Positions 1 through 7,050 of a DNA stretch of 10,785 bases are shown piece by piece (the stretch's first letter is position 1; each line of letters opens with the position of its first letter). A program made the translations under genes and the position numbers. The stretch is taken from positions 2,229 to 13,013 of the forward strand of contig DOWG01000123.1 in NCBI GenBank assembly GCA_003519685.1, given 5' to 3'. The notes beneath the pieces were generated by a model that worked only from the letters and a program-made list of their open reading frames with translations, searched no databases and was not told the origin of the DNA. Origin of the DNA: Lachnospiraceae bacterium (GTDB taxonomy: Bacteria; Bacillota; Clostridia; Lachnospirales; Lachnospiraceae).

Positions 1-29
1 TTAGGGGTGTGAACAGTAACCATAGGTTT

Positions 30-35
30 TATAAT
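30..35 (+). promoter_or_regulatory. possible -10 box for the small helical protein gene
   Basis: A perfect TATAAT lies about 30 bases upstream of the likely TTG start of the next gene. The expected -35 position (about 7-12) reads GTGTGA, a poor match to TTGACA, so the assignment rests on the -10 box and its position. Only 29 bases precede it in the window, so an upstream gene or another promoter cannot be excluded. Confidence 0.35.
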
Positions 36-66
36 ACATAATGATAAAAAAATGAGGGGGATATAC

Positions 67-534
67 TTGGGGGAAAGAGCAGATGAGCATTTGAAACAAC
101 TTGCGCACGCGCAGGAAGGTATTTTTGATATTTCGGGAATTTTGGAAAAATGGGAAGCTTCCCGAAAGAAGCTGGAGAAGACATCGTTTGATTCCATTAA
201 CATCTCGGATAAGGCGATGAATCTATCGAAAGAGGGAAAGAAACTTGCCACAGAGCTGTTAAGTAAGTACAGCCAGCTGGCAGAGAAACCGGATACGGAT
301 GGCATCAAGGATCTGGAGGGTCTGTTGGAGGAAACGGTAATGGCTTTCCAGCGTCTCAGGGAGGTAGCGCTGCTTTCCAGTGATACGGCGCATAGCCTGG
401 AGCAGGAAGCCGCCATGCAGCGGGAAATTGCGGAGAACGTGGCGGCTTCCATTGACCTGATCGGAAGAAGTATCAATCAGGCGGTGGCTTGTGCGGAACT
501 CTGTGAGATCAAAGAAGTACCTTTTTCAATTTAA
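67..534 (+). CDS. small helical, probably coiled-coil protein of unknown function
   Basis: An open frame of about 155 residues that I do not recognise. The frame extends back to an ATG at 52, but that ATG has no ribosome binding site. A TTG at 67 has AGGGGG six bases upstream, so I chose TTG; the ATG at 52 would add five residues. The protein is rich in Glu, Lys, Ala, Leu and Ser. It looks almost wholly alpha-helical, with heptad-like stretches around residues 20-70 and 85-140. There is no signal peptide or membrane segment, so it is probably cytoplasmic. Two cysteines sit near the C-terminus in the stretch ACAELCEI. The C-terminal helical part loosely recalls the heptad style of chemotaxis signalling helices, but I see no conserved hairpin tip, so this is not a family call. 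It is followed by an unrelated tRNA gene and seems independent of the pectin locus. Confidence 0.6.
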   Translation: MGERADEHLKQLAHAQEGIFDISGILEKWEASRKKLEKTSFDSINISDKAMNLSKEGKKLATELLSKYSQLAEKPDTDGIKDLEGLLEETVMAFQRLREVALLSSDTAHSLEQEAAMQREIAENVAASIDLIGRSINQAVACAELCEIKEVPFSI

Positions 535-651
535 TACATAGAATCAGGTTATGCCCAATAATCAAACACAAAAAGAACCGCATCGATATCGGAACATATG
601 TTTGTTTGAAGTAAAAACAAACTGTACACGCCATAAATTTGAAAAATTATC

Positions 652-680
652 TTGACAATTAATACAATTCATAGTACTAT
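652..680 (+). promoter_or_regulatory. promoter of tRNA-Trp
   Basis: A consensus TTGACA (652-657) is followed after exactly 17 bases by TACTAT (675-680), a five-of-six match to TATAAT. Transcription would start near 687, about 25 bases before the mature tRNA. This is one of the best promoter matches in the window and fits a highly expressed stable RNA. Confidence 0.8.
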
Positions 681-711
681 AAATAAGCGACATAAAGTTG
701 CACAATAAGAT

Positions 712-782
712 AGGGGATTGGTCAAATGGTATGACAAGGGTCTCCAAAACCTTTAGTGGGAGTTCGATTCTCTCATCCCCTG
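712..782 (+). tRNA. tRNA-Trp (anticodon CCA)
   Basis: All four stems of the cloverleaf can be drawn. The acceptor stem AGGGGAT (712-718) pairs with ATCCCCT (775-781). The D stem GTCA (721-724) pairs with TGAC (732-735) around a 7-base loop containing GG. The anticodon stem AGGGT (737-741) pairs with ACCTT (749-753), with loop CTCCAAA and anticodon CCA at 744-746, reading UGG. The T stem GGGAG (758-762) pairs with CTCTC (770-774) around TTCGATT. Stems contain two G-U pairs. The discriminator base is G782, as expected for bacterial tRNA-Trp. No CCA is encoded, since TGC follows, so the end must be added by CCA-adding enzyme. The D loop (7) and variable loop (4, TAGT) are short, giving a compact 71-nt tRNA. 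The A15-U48 type tertiary pair is retained (A726, T757). It stands alone, with its own promoter and terminator. Confidence 0.92.
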
Positions 783-787
783 TGCAG

Positions 788-827
788 AAAAAAAGATACA
801 TTAATGAAAATCAATGTATCTTTTTTT
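788..827 (+). terminator. Rho-independent terminator after tRNA-Trp
   Basis: GATACATT (795-802) pairs with AATGTATC (813-820) around a 10-base loop. A run of A (788-794) lies before the stem and a run of seven T (821-827) after it, so the outer A and T tracts can extend the stem. The symmetry would let it work in both directions, although the nearest minus-strand gene already has its own hairpin further upstream. Confidence 0.85.
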
Positions 828-868
828 GTAACCGGATTTTTGCCTTTCACATCAAAATCCATTCAAAG

Positions 869-910
869 CCCATAATTTAAAACCTATAATTCAAAATCCA
901 TAATTCATAA
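869..910. repeat. three imperfect 14-bp AT-rich tandem repeats
   Basis: Three adjacent units read CCCATAATTTAAAA (869-882), CCTATAATTCAAAA (883-896) and TCCATAATTCATAA (897-910). Each differs from its neighbours at a few positions. A partial related unit, AATCCATTCAAAG, lies just before at 856-868. The array sits between two convergent transcription units and has no visible coding content. Confidence 0.6.
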
Positions 911-946
911 CACGATTGGGATTACCGCATTTCTAACTGCAAACGA

Positions 947-1048
947 TAAAAAGAGGGTCTGCCATCTTCCTGTATTACACGGTTTGAAAGACAGGATGTT
1001 TGTTTTGCCTTTCAATTTTTGGTGTGAAGGAAGGTTACAGACCCTCTT
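947..1048 (-). terminator. long imperfect hairpin terminating the uxaC transcript
   Basis: Outer arms AAGAGGGTCTG (951-961) and CAGACCCTCTT (1038-1048) are perfect 11-bp complements. Inside them, 964-970 can pair with 1029-1035, ACAC (977-980) with GTGT (1022-1025) and TTGAAAG (984-990) with CTTTCAA (1009-1015), leaving an 18-base tip. Read on the minus strand, the stem is followed by a run of T (952-948), as in an intrinsic terminator, and uxaC ends 49 bases upstream. There is no T run on the plus side. At about 98 nt it is much longer than an ordinary terminator. Confidence 0.7.
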
Positions 1049-1096
1049 GCATTTGTATCAATAAATTAGCCTTTGAATCTCAAATCAAAGTTGGAG

Positions 1097-2497
1097 CTAA
1101 AATCCAAAATAGCGGATCGCGTTATTATAGCAGATATCCTGAACAATTTCACCTAGGGTATCATAATCCTGCGGATACTCTCCGTTTTCTACCCAGCCGC
1201 CCAGCAGATCGCATAGAATTCTGCGGAAATACTCATGTCTGGGGTAGGAGAGGAAGCTTCTGGAGTCGGTGAGCATTCCGACAAAGCCGGCGAGATATCC
1301 TAGATTGGCAAGGGAGGTCATCTGTGCCCGCATGCCCTGATTGTGATCGTTAAACCACCAGGCAGCTCCGTGCTGAATCTTATTCACTGCGGTAGAATCC
1401 TGGAAGCAGCCGATAATCGAATCGATTACTGCATTATCGGCAGGATTCAAGCTGTATATAATGGTCTTCGGAAGCTCGTCCGTTTTATTTAAAGCATCTA
1501 AGAAATCGGCCATTTCGGAGGAAGGAGCATAAGTATTGATGCAGTCATAGCCGGTGTCCGGACCGAGTTTCGTAAAGGCAGACGTATTATTATTCCGTTT
1601 ACAGCCATAATGAAGCTGCATAACCCATCCAAGTCTGTGGTACTCCTTACCGGCAAAAAGCATGAATGCCGTCTTAAACTGAAGAATTTCCAGCGGGCTG
1701 AGTGGCTTATTCTCTAATCTCTTATGGAAAATTGCAGCGATTGTTTCCTCCGATGCCGGTGCATACATAATATAATCCAGACCGTGATCGGAAAGACGGC
1801 AGTTTCTGGAGTGGAAGAAATCCATACGGTTTTTCAGAGCCTCTTTTAACGCTGTAAAGCTGTCGATCTTAATACCACTGGCTTTACTCAGGGCAGCAAG
1901 GTATTCCGGATATTCCGGTTTTTCTAAATTCATTGCCTTATCCGGACGGAAAGCAGGATAAACCTTAACATCAAAGGTTGGATCCTCTGCGATCTGCTTA
2001 TGCCATTGCAGCGTATCGATCGGATCATCGGTGGTACAAATGTGAGTAACCTTGGATTTTTTGATAATATTGCGAACGCTCATGGAAGAATCGGCTAACT
2101 TATTATTGCAAAGCTCCCAAACTTCTTTTGCCGTATTCTTATTCAGTACACCATGGTAATCAAAGTAGCGCTGTAATTCCAGATGGCTCCAATGATAGAG
2201 CGGATTGCCAATGGCTTTTGACAAGGTTTCTGCCCATTTCTCAAATTTCTCCCAGTCCGTAGCATCTCCGGTGATATAGTATTCATCTACGCCACGGGAA
2301 CGCATCAGCTTCCATTTATAATGGTCGCCGCCGAGCCATACCTGAGCGATATTATCGTACTTGTGGTCGAGGGCGATTTCCTTCGGATTGATATGGCAGT
2401 GGTAATCGATGATCGGCATTTTACTGGCATAATTTTCATAGAGTGTGATTGCAGTTTCGTTGGATAGTAGAAAATTCTGATCTAAAAATGATTTCAT
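1097..2497 (-). CDS. uxaC: uronate (glucuronate/galacturonate) isomerase
   Basis: UxaC interconverts D-galacturonate with D-tagaturonate and D-glucuronate with D-fructuronate, the first cytoplasmic step of uronate breakdown. It belongs to the amidohydrolase superfamily. The protein shows the N-terminal metal motif in IDYHCHINP (His33 and His35 in the 466-residue numbering), then HICTTDDP, SLNPADN, a Trp/Asn/His-rich AAWWFNDHNQGM segment and GMLTDSRSFLSYPRHEYFRR near the C-terminus, all typical of UxaC. The frame extends to an ATG at 2521, but the ATG at 2497 has AGAGGG six bases upstream and gives 466 residues, close to the family's usual length, so I chose it. It lies 109 bp downstream of the regulator gene on the same strand with no convincing promoter of its own, so co-transcription is likely. 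UxaB and UxaA on the opposite strand complete the galacturonate branch. Confidence 0.95.
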   Translation of the reverse strand: MKSFLDQNFLLSNETAITLYENYASKMPIIDYHCHINPKEIALDHKYDNIAQVWLGGDHYKWKLMRSRGVDEYYITGDATDWEKFEKWAETLSKAIGNPLYHWSHLELQRYFDYHGVLNKNTAKEVWELCNNKLADSSMSVRNIIKKSKVTHICTTDDPIDTLQWHKQIAEDPTFDVKVYPAFRPDKAMNLEKPEYPEYLAALSKASGIKIDSFTALKEALKNRMDFFHSRNCRLSDHGLDYIMYAPASEETIAAIFHKRLENKPLSPLEILQFKTAFMLFAGKEYHRLGWVMQLHYGCKRNNNTSAFTKLGPDTGYDCINTYAPSSEMADFLDALNKTDELPKTIIYSLNPADNAVIDSIIGCFQDSTAVNKIQHGAAWWFNDHNQGMRAQMTSLANLGYLAGFVGMLTDSRSFLSYPRHEYFRRILCDLLGGWVENGEYPQDYDTLGEIVQDICYNNAIRYFGF

Positions 2498-2536
2498 ATA
2501 GTTCCCTCTTTTTCTTTTCAATTTATGATTTGAGGA

Positions 2537-2586
2537 TCAAAAGCCTTTCTAACAAATCGATGAAGCTAATTTAAATCGGCTTTTGA
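2537..2586 (-). repeat. inverted repeat between the regulator gene and uxaC
   Basis: TCAAAAGCC (2537-2545) and GGCTTTTGA (2578-2586) are perfect 9-bp complements separated by 32 bases. The element lies in the 109-bp gap between the regulator stop and the uxaC start, so the RNA could form a stem-loop in the leader of uxaC. No uninterrupted T run follows on the minus strand, so it is at best a leaky terminator. It could equally be an mRNA processing or stabilising structure. Confidence 0.45.
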
Positions 2587-2606
2587 CACTTAATCATTTT
2601 TTAATG

Positions 2607-3614
2607 TTAAAAACGGGTTGTGCCGCGTTTGACGATTTCAGCGGAAAAGATGGTCTTTAGCGGAACCTCCTGGCCGTTAAAGAATTCCATTAAGGTGTTG
2701 ATACAATTGCTGCAAACCGCTTCTAGTTTATTATCGATCGAGGTTAATTCCGGATCACTACATTCGGCAATAAAGGAATTGTTGTATCCGATAATGGATA
2801 ATTGCTCCGGTACGGCGATCTGATTCGCTTTGGCGTATTTTAAGGCGCCGATGGCAAGATTATCATCCGCAGTCATGATCGCATCAAATTCCAAGCCGCT
2901 GTTTCTCAGCGCCGTAAGGTGGTCCCTCACTTCGGTAATATTTCCGTCAAAGAATTGAATATAGCCGGAAGAATCGCTCTCTGCCTTTGCATCCATTCCC
3001 ATGGCAGCCAGGTAACCGGCTAATTTCTTGTTACCACTATAGGATTTGGAATTATAGAGATAGAGAATCTTACTGCATCCGCTATTCTGTAAAGCCTTGA
3101 CTGCTTCATAAACGGCGCGGTAGTCATCGCAGAGGGCACTGAAAATATTTTCTCCGTCAAGCGCACCGTTCACGATGATGATCGGGACCTTTTTTGCCGC
3201 GTCTCTAATATACTGGTTCTTTTCACTGGTTGCCTCAACAAAGTTGGAACCTACCAGGATAATAGCATCGGTACGTTTGGACAGTAATAAATTCAGATAC
3301 TTTTCCCGGACATCGACTTCATATCCGGTACAGCATAGCAATGCATCATAGTTATGCTGGCGAAGATCCCGTTCCAGATAATTGATGGCAGTGGCAAGAT
3401 AGGGATCGGAAGAAGAAGCGCACATAATACCAACCGTGTTCATGGAGTTTAGCCCCAGCCCCCGTGCAAATGCATTCGGAGTATATCCGCATTCTTCAAT
3501 CACTTTCAGTACTTTTTCTTTTGTCTTTTCTCTGACATTGGAATTTCCGTTAATTACCCTGGATACCGTGGCAATAGAAACTCCGGCTTTTTTGGAAATG
3601 TCATAGATGTTCAT
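2607..3614 (-). CDS. LacI-family transcriptional repressor of the galacturonate locus
   Basis: A 335-residue protein of normal length for the LacI/GalR family. Residues 2-24 form the helix-turn-helix (YDISKKAGVSIATVSRVING). Residues 45-53 (TPNAFARGL) form the hinge helix, with Leu53 at the position that normally inserts into the DNA minor groove. The remainder is a periplasmic-binding-protein-like sensor domain starting at NTVGIM. The start is supported by GAGGT nine bases upstream. It sits between uxaC and uxaB and reads divergently from uxaB. Two identical palindromes in the divergent region (3739-3752 and 3910-3923) are its likely operators. The inducer is probably a pathway uronate or a product such as KDG or tagaturonate, but the sequence does not show which. 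It is analogous to KdgR/UxuR-type LacI regulators, but orthology cannot be settled here. Confidence 0.9.
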   Translation of the reverse strand: MNIYDISKKAGVSIATVSRVINGNSNVREKTKEKVLKVIEECGYTPNAFARGLGLNSMNTVGIMCASSSDPYLATAINYLERDLRQHNYDALLCCTGYEVDVREKYLNLLLSKRTDAIILVGSNFVEATSEKNQYIRDAAKKVPIIIVNGALDGENIFSALCDDYRAVYEAVKALQNSGCSKILYLYNSKSYSGNKKLAGYLAAMGMDAKAESDSSGYIQFFDGNITEVRDHLTALRNSGLEFDAIMTADDNLAIGALKYAKANQIAVPEQLSIIGYNNSFIAECSDPELTSIDNKLEAVCSNCINTLMEFFNGQEVPLKTIFSAEIVKRGTTRF

Positions 3615-3738
3615 ATAGACGATACCTCATTTATTCATTATTTATACCGATGGATGTTCTTTGTAAGGCTTCATGACGAACCTTTCTATAGTTTAAAATA
3701 CAATGTTGAAAAAAACAAGTATTTTCGATTAATCCTCG

Positions 3739-3752
3739 TGTAAATGCTTACA
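3739..3752 (-). promoter_or_regulatory. operator of the LacI-type regulator, regulator/uxaC side
   Basis: The plus strand reads TGTAAATGCTTACA. On the strand of the regulator gene this is TGTAAGCATTTACA, identical base for base to the site in front of uxaB. It is a near-palindrome (TGTAA, 4 bases, TTACA) of the size bound by LacI-family dimers. It begins seven bases after the presumed -10 box, covering the transcription start, which suggests autorepression. Confidence 0.75.
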
Positions 3753-3758
3753 TTATGA

Positions 3759-3787
3759 ATTATACAATGATATGCTGAAAATAGCAA
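3759..3787 (-). promoter_or_regulatory. promoter of the regulator-uxaC transcript
   Basis: On the minus strand a perfect TATAAT (3764-3759) is preceded, after 17 bases, by TTGCTA (3787-3782), a four-of-six match to TTGACA. Transcription would start near 3752, inside the operator at 3739-3752, giving a leader of about 138 bases before the regulator start codon. Confidence 0.6.
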
Positions 3788-3875
3788 GCATAAGAATATA
3801 TTATGCAAATAAAACAAAAAACAGGATATTAAGATTGGTTTAGTGATGATATTAACAAATGATATAAATTATGTA

Positions 3876-3904
3876 TTGACGTAATCATAAAAAACGAGTA
3901 AAAT
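3876..3904 (+). promoter_or_regulatory. promoter of the uxaB-uxaA operon
   Basis: TTGACG (3876-3881) and TAAAAT (3899-3904) are each one mismatch from consensus and are separated by exactly 17 bases. The start point would fall near 3911, inside the operator at 3910-3923, about 42 bases before the uxaB start codon. Confidence 0.8.
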
Positions 3905-3909
3905 ATAGA

Positions 3910-3923
3910 TGTAAGCATTTACA
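3910..3923 (+). promoter_or_regulatory. operator of the LacI-type regulator, uxaB side
   Basis: TGTAAGCATTTACA, a near-palindrome six bases after the uxaB -10 box and overlapping the start of transcription, so a bound repressor would block RNA polymerase. It also resembles the catabolite-control (cre) consensus except for A in place of the central G, so CcpA binding is a weaker alternative. The exact second copy in the promoter of the LacI gene favours local regulation. Confidence 0.8.
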
Positions 3924-3952
3924 TTTGACGTGGAAATTGTGGGGAATAACAA

Positions 3953-5443
3953 ATGGATTTATTAAATAATACAAAAGTGGAGAAAATTCGACGCCCAGTT
4001 CGGGTGCTGCAATTTGGAGAGGGAAATTTTCTTCGGGGATTTGCGGATTACATGATCGATATAGCGAACGAAAAAGGATACTTTCATGGAGATGTTGTAA
4101 TTGTAAAGCCCACGGAATCCTATGGAAACGTGGAAAATTTCAAACAGCAGGACTGCAGATATACCGTTACCCTGCGGGGGATCATTAACGGTAAGGAGAA
4201 GCAGGAAACCCGTGTCATTACCAGTATCGCAGATATCGTAGATCCTTACCGGGAATATAACAAATATTCCGAACTTGCAGCTATGGATACGCTCCGCTTT
4301 CTTATATCGAATACAACAGAAGCAGGAATTGTCTATGATGAGACGGACCGGTTAGATATGGAGCCCCCGAGAAGCTATCCCGGGAAATTAACCAAATTCT
4401 TATATGAAAGATTCCGGCATTTCGAAGGGGATATTCAAAAAGGATTGATCATCCTGCCGCTGGAGCTGATCGAGGAGAATGGTATACAGTTAAAAAATAT
4501 TGTTAGAAAGCTTGGAACACTATGGGGACTAGAGAATGCGTTCCTGCAATGGCTGGAGGAAGCATGCATCTTCTGTAATACCCTGGTGGACCGTATCATT
4601 ACCGGCTTCCCGCAGGAGGAGGCGGAGGCAATATGGCGCAGGCTTGGATACCAGGATAACCTGCTGGTTGCAGGGGAACCCTTCGGACTTTGGGTGATTG
4701 AAAGTGAAAAATCGATAGAAGAGGAATTTCCTTTACATAGAGCGGGGCAGCCGGTCGTTTTTACCGGAGACCAGACACCCTATCGGCTTCGAAAGGTGCG
4801 GATATTAAATGGAGCACATAGCTCCTTTGCACCGGCCTCCTATCTGGCAGGAAATGATTTTGTGCTGGAATCCATGCAGGATGAGGATATCAGAGAATTT
4901 GTTGATGCAGCGGTTCAGAAAGAGATTATCCCTGCCCTGAACCTTCCGGAGAAGGAGACGCTCGCTTTTGCCAAATCCGTGATGGACCGTTTTGAAAACC
5001 CTTACAATAAGCATTCGTTGCTGGCAATTGCACTAAACTCCATTGTAAAGTGGAAGGTAAGGATACTGCCGAGTATAGTAGAGTTTCTTGAGAAGAATGG
5101 TTTTCTTCCCGTTCACCTTACATTTTCCCTGGCGGCTTTGATCCAGTTCTATTCCGGCGGGGAATTAAGAGAGGGTGTCTTACTTGCGCGCCGGGGGGAA
5201 GAGGAATATCCGGTTCATGATGACAAAGAAGTATTGGAGTTCTTCCTCCGGCATGCAAAAGAGGAGCCGGAGCAATTGGTTCCCCGTTTTCTGGCAAGGG
5301 AAGATTTCTGGGAGAGGGATTTAAACGATATTCCGGGCTTTCCTGAAAAGGTAACCGGGTATTTAAGGGATATTCGTACCGGGGGTATGCGTAATGCAAT
5401 CCGGAAAGCAAACGAGGATTCTGTAAGACATTCCAAGAGGTAG
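3953..5443 (+). CDS. uxaB: tagaturonate reductase (altronate oxidoreductase)
   Basis: UxaB reduces D-tagaturonate to D-altronate with NADH in the cytoplasm. It belongs to the polyol/mannitol dehydrogenase family. At 496 residues it has the normal length for UxaB. The N-terminus shows the cofactor-binding signature VLQFGEGNFLRGF (residues 18-30) of a Rossmann domain. The C-terminal domain carries the catalytic Lys-x4-Asn-x2-His motif in KVRILNGAHS (Lys281, Asn286, His289). UxuB, which acts on fructuronate, is the paralogous alternative, but adjacency to UxaA and UxaC and the overall UxaB-like start support altronate chemistry. The start has GGGG eight bases upstream (3941-3944). It is the first gene of the plus-strand run and lies directly behind the repressible promoter at 3876-3923. 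Its stop overlaps the ribosome binding site of uxaA. Confidence 0.93.
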   Translation: MDLLNNTKVEKIRRPVRVLQFGEGNFLRGFADYMIDIANEKGYFHGDVVIVKPTESYGNVENFKQQDCRYTVTLRGIINGKEKQETRVITSIADIVDPYREYNKYSELAAMDTLRFLISNTTEAGIVYDETDRLDMEPPRSYPGKLTKFLYERFRHFEGDIQKGLIILPLELIEENGIQLKNIVRKLGTLWGLENAFLQWLEEACIFCNTLVDRIITGFPQEEAEAIWRRLGYQDNLLVAGEPFGLWVIESEKSIEEEFPLHRAGQPVVFTGDQTPYRLRKVRILNGAHSSFAPASYLAGNDFVLESMQDEDIREFVDAAVQKEIIPALNLPEKETLAFAKSVMDRFENPYNKHSLLAIALNSIVKWKVRILPSIVEFLEKNGFLPVHLTFSLAALIQFYSGGELREGVLLARRGEEEYPVHDDKEVLEFFLRHAKEEPEQLVPRFLAREDFWERDLNDIPGFPEKVTGYLRDIRTGGMRNAIRKANEDSVRHSKR

Positions 5444-5455
5444 GAGGCGGCAGGC

Positions 5456-6949
5456 ATGCAGAAGGCAATTCGAATACAATCCATGGATAATGTGGCAGTC
5501 GCACTGCAGCAGCTCTTTGCGGATGAGACGATACCGGTTGGGCAGGAAAGAATTTTATTACGGGAGGAGATTCCTGCCGGGCATAAGTTTGCTTTAAGGG
5601 ATCTGAGCCCCGGTACGGAAGTGATCAAGTACGGCTATCCCATCGGTAAAACGACGCGGGCGGTGAAGCGGGGGGAATGGGTCCATACCCATAATCTGAA
5701 AACCGGTTTAGGTGAAACACTGGAATATAAGTATGATCCTGCTCCGACTGTTATGGAAAAAAGGAAAGGGAAAAGCGGGGACCGCTTTTTCATGGGATAC
5801 CGCAGGGAGGATAACACGGTGGGAATTCGGAATGAAATCTGGATTCTTCCCACGGTGGGCTGTGTGAATGATATTGCAAGAGCATTGGAAAAAGAGGCAG
5901 GAAACTATCTTACCGACGGGATAGATGCTATTGCTGCATTTTCCCATCCGTATGGCTGCTCCCAGCTGGGTAATGACCAGCTCAACACGCAGAGAATATT
6001 AACCGGCTTGATTCATCATCCAAATGCAGCAGGCATCTTGGTTCTTGGTCTGGGTTGTGAAAATAATAACATAGAAGAAATGAAAAAGCAGATAGGAGCT
6101 TACCGGGAGGACCGGGTAAAATTTTTGGTATGTCAGGAATGGGACGATGAGCTGGAAAAAGGCATGGAGCTTCTTCGGGAACTTATTTCTTATGCTTCCG
6201 GCTTTCAGCGGGAAAGAATCCCTGCTTCCGAGCTGATTGTTGGATTAAAATGCGGAGGCTCCGATGGGCTGTCGGGAATAACAGCCAATCCGGCGGTGGG
6301 CGGTTTCTCCGACCTTTTAACAGAAGAGGGCGGAACCACAATACTAACCGAGGTTCCGGAGATGTTCGGCGCGGAGACCATCTTAATGAACCGCTGTGCG
6401 AGCAAAGAGGTCTTTGATAGGACCGTCGCCTTAATCAATGATTTTAAACAATATTTTATAGAAAACAATCAACCGATCTATGAAAATCCTTCACCTGGGA
6501 ATAAAAAGGGCGGGATCACTACCTTAGAGGATAAATCACTGGGGTGTACGCAAAAATCCGGTACTGCTCCGGTGGAAGGAGTCCTTGCTTATGGGGAAAT
6601 GGTGAAAGAAAAAGGACTTCATCTGCTGAATGCTCCCGGGAATGATCTGGTGGCCTCCACGGCACTTGCGGCCTCCGGTGCACATATTATCTTGTTTACA
6701 ACCGGCCGGGGGACCCCTTTTGGTGCTCCTGTGCCGACGATCAAGATATCTAGTAATACCGGACTATATGAAAGAAAGCAGGACTGGATTGATTTTGATG
6801 CCGGTAGATTACTTACCGGAATTCCCTTAGAGCAAATGTCAGAAGAACTGTATCAGCTGGTTCTTCGGGTGGCTTCCGGGGAGAAGGTGAAAAGTGAGAA
6901 AAATGGTTACCGAGACCTTGCCATCTTTAAGCAGGGGGTAACGCTGTAA
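5456..6949 (+). CDS. uxaA: altronate dehydratase
   Basis: UxaA removes water from D-altronate to give 2-keto-3-deoxy-D-gluconate, the last step specific to galacturonate. It is 497 residues long, as expected. Residues 1 to about 95 form the SAF domain, with the GEWVHTHN segment at 73-80. The larger C-terminal altronate/galactarate dehydratase domain begins at FMGYRREDNTVGIRNE (112-127). It contains the conserved stretches TVGCVN (133-138), SHPYGCSQLGND (163-174), GLGCENN (198-204), KCGGSDGLSG (265-274) and RGTPFGAPVPT (418-428). Cysteines at 136, 168, 201 and 266 are metal-ligand candidates, since the family depends on iron. GGAGG overlaps the uxaB stop codon and lies eight bases before this ATG, so the two genes are tightly coupled (12-bp gap). 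No clear terminator follows, so transcription may continue into the transporter genes. Confidence 0.95.
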   Translation: MQKAIRIQSMDNVAVALQQLFADETIPVGQERILLREEIPAGHKFALRDLSPGTEVIKYGYPIGKTTRAVKRGEWVHTHNLKTGLGETLEYKYDPAPTVMEKRKGKSGDRFFMGYRREDNTVGIRNEIWILPTVGCVNDIARALEKEAGNYLTDGIDAIAAFSHPYGCSQLGNDQLNTQRILTGLIHHPNAAGILVLGLGCENNNIEEMKKQIGAYREDRVKFLVCQEWDDELEKGMELLRELISYASGFQRERIPASELIVGLKCGGSDGLSGITANPAVGGFSDLLTEEGGTTILTEVPEMFGAETILMNRCASKEVFDRTVALINDFKQYFIENNQPIYENPSPGNKKGGITTLEDKSLGCTQKSGTAPVEGVLAYGEMVKEKGLHLLNAPGNDLVASTALAASGAHIILFTTGRGTPFGAPVPTIKISSNTGLYERKQDWIDFDAGRLLTGIPLEQMSEELYQLVLRVASGEKVKSEKNGYRDLAIFKQGVTL

Positions 6950-7050
6950 AAGGGTAACAAAAAAATGACGAATTAGAATGACATCGTGCTTATGTTCTAT
7001 GATTTTTATAACATGGCGTGGGTGCGGCAATACGGAGCAGCCTGTCATGG

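Noticed and set aside
600..622. Inverted repeat GTTTGTTT / AAACAAAC as a terminator for the small protein gene
   Set aside because: The stem is all A/T apart from two G-C pairs and is not followed by a T run, so termination is not supported.
712..782. tRNA-Trp as an integration (att) site for a mobile element
   Set aside because: No repeated copy of the tRNA 3-prime end and no integrase gene are visible in the window.
562..801. 79-residue minus-strand open frame
   Set aside because: It is antisense to the tRNA and its promoter, and the composition is not protein-like.
698..880. 60-residue plus-strand open frame
   Set aside because: It runs straight through the tRNA-Trp and its terminator and has no ribosome binding site.
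3910..3923. Reading this site as a CcpA catabolite-response element
   Set aside because: The central G of the cre consensus is A here, and the identical second copy sits in the promoter of the adjacent LacI gene, which favours local regulation. Not fully excluded.
5118..5628. Two overlapping minus-strand open frames opposite uxaB/uxaA
   Set aside because: They are mirrors of strongly conserved genes, with Pro/Ser/Arg-rich composition and no start signals.
6978..7012. Promoter (ATGACA ... TATAAC) upstream of the binding-protein gene
   Set aside because: The two boxes are 23 bases apart, too far for a normal sigma-70-type promoter.
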